A DNA stretch of 6,816 nt from Candidatus Cloacimonadota bacterium. GTDB taxonomy: Bacteria; Cloacimonadota; Cloacimonadia; Cloacimonadales; TCS61. Below the pieces are notes generated by a model. That model was given only the letters and a program-made list of their open reading frames with translations. It did no database searches and was not told the DNA's origin. The number at the start of each line of letters is the position of its first letter. Position 1 is the first letter of the stretch. The DNA is taken from contig QMNP01000082.1 of the NCBI GenBank assembly GCA_003647825.1, forward strand, positions 1-6,816, given 5' to 3'. The position numbers and the translations under genes are program-made. This document shows, in pieces, positions 6,551 to 6,816 of the stretch.

Positions 6551-6816
6551 CTTCTTTCGTATAATTTTAAAATTTGGCAGACATCTTCTGTTGTTCGTAA
6601 TTTCTGAAATATGTAAATCGCGAGATTACAGCGTCCCTGTTATAAGGTTTTTGCATATCACTAATTTAAATATTACAGATATTTTAAAAGTGATATATAA
6701 AATTTGCATTATAAGATTGGGTAATAAAAATTCTTTTCTTTCAAAGAAATAGTTTGGTGTTGTACAATAATCAATTGATTTTATTAATTTCTTTCAATTT
6801 TACCTTCAGAATACTC

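Larger units (their letters stand above)
6209..6816. other. Gene-free AT-rich right end (about 600 bases)
   Basis: Both strands are broken by frequent stops and I find no convincing reading frame with a start and ribosome site. The stretch holds a weak AT hairpin just after the antiporter, a bidirectional terminator-like hairpin, a palindrome cluster near 6508-6550, a 7+1+7 inverted repeat at 6735-6749 (TTTCTTT/AAAGAAA) and a 12-base palindrome AATCAATTGATT at 6769-6780. A relatively GC-richer patch at about 6440-6490 stands out from its surroundings. I recognise no tRNA, known riboswitch, CRISPR repeat or insertion-sequence end. Confidence 0.6.

Noticed and set aside
6544..6639. Minus-strand open stretch of 31 codons containing LRTTEDVCQILKLYERR, which faintly resembles a helix-turn-helix end
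   Set aside because: It has no start codon and is flanked by stops. The resemblance is too slight to call a gene remnant without a database search.
6567..6656. Minus-strand 29-codon frame starting MQKPYNRDAV
   Set aside because: There is no Shine-Dalgarno sequence, the product is short and unrecognised, and the frame sits in DNA full of stops on both strands.
6784..6816. Minus-strand tail ending EYSEGKIERN then TAA, as the 3' end of a gene entering from the right
   Set aside because: A second frame is also open there, and eleven codons cannot distinguish a gene end from chance.

Overview
The window is AT-rich bacterial DNA using the standard code. It holds the 3' end of one gene, four complete plus-strand genes and a gene-free right end of about 600 bases. 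The taxon cannot be fixed from sequence alone. An AT-rich, probably anaerobic member of the FCB group or a neighbour such as Cloacimonadota is my guess. It rests on general sequence character and on the transporter-EIIA fusions, and is inference only.

Layout from left to right: 1-144 is the C-terminal tail of a methionyl-tRNA synthetase-type tRNA-binding domain. Bases 145-305 are an AT-rich gap with a consensus TTGACA box, a likely promoter. Bases 306-1187 encode a soluble PAS-GGDEF diguanylate cyclase with intact catalytic and feedback sites. Bases 1232-3097 encode an APC-family amino acid permease fused to a PTS EIIA-like (PtsN/fructose type) domain. Bases 3114-4412 encode the tRNA methylthiotransferase MiaB. 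Bases 4475-6208 encode a CPA-type cation:proton antiporter homologue that also ends in an EIIA-like domain. From 6209 to the end I see no convincing gene, only hairpins, palindromes and one terminator-like structure.

The four complete genes point the same way, with gaps of 44, 16 and 62 bases and no clear terminator between them, so they are probably at least partly co-transcribed. The notable theme is two unrelated membrane transporters, one APC and one CPA, each with a C-terminal EIIA domain that keeps both expected active-site histidines. No sugar-type EIIB or EIIC lies nearby. This suggests phosphorylation-dependent control of amino acid and cation transport, comparable in principle to the effect of PtsN on potassium transport in enterobacteria. 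The antiporter has Asn-Asn where family members normally carry the ion-binding Asp-Asp or Asn-Asp pair, which raises the question of whether it exchanges ions in the usual way. These two points are the main items for follow-up.
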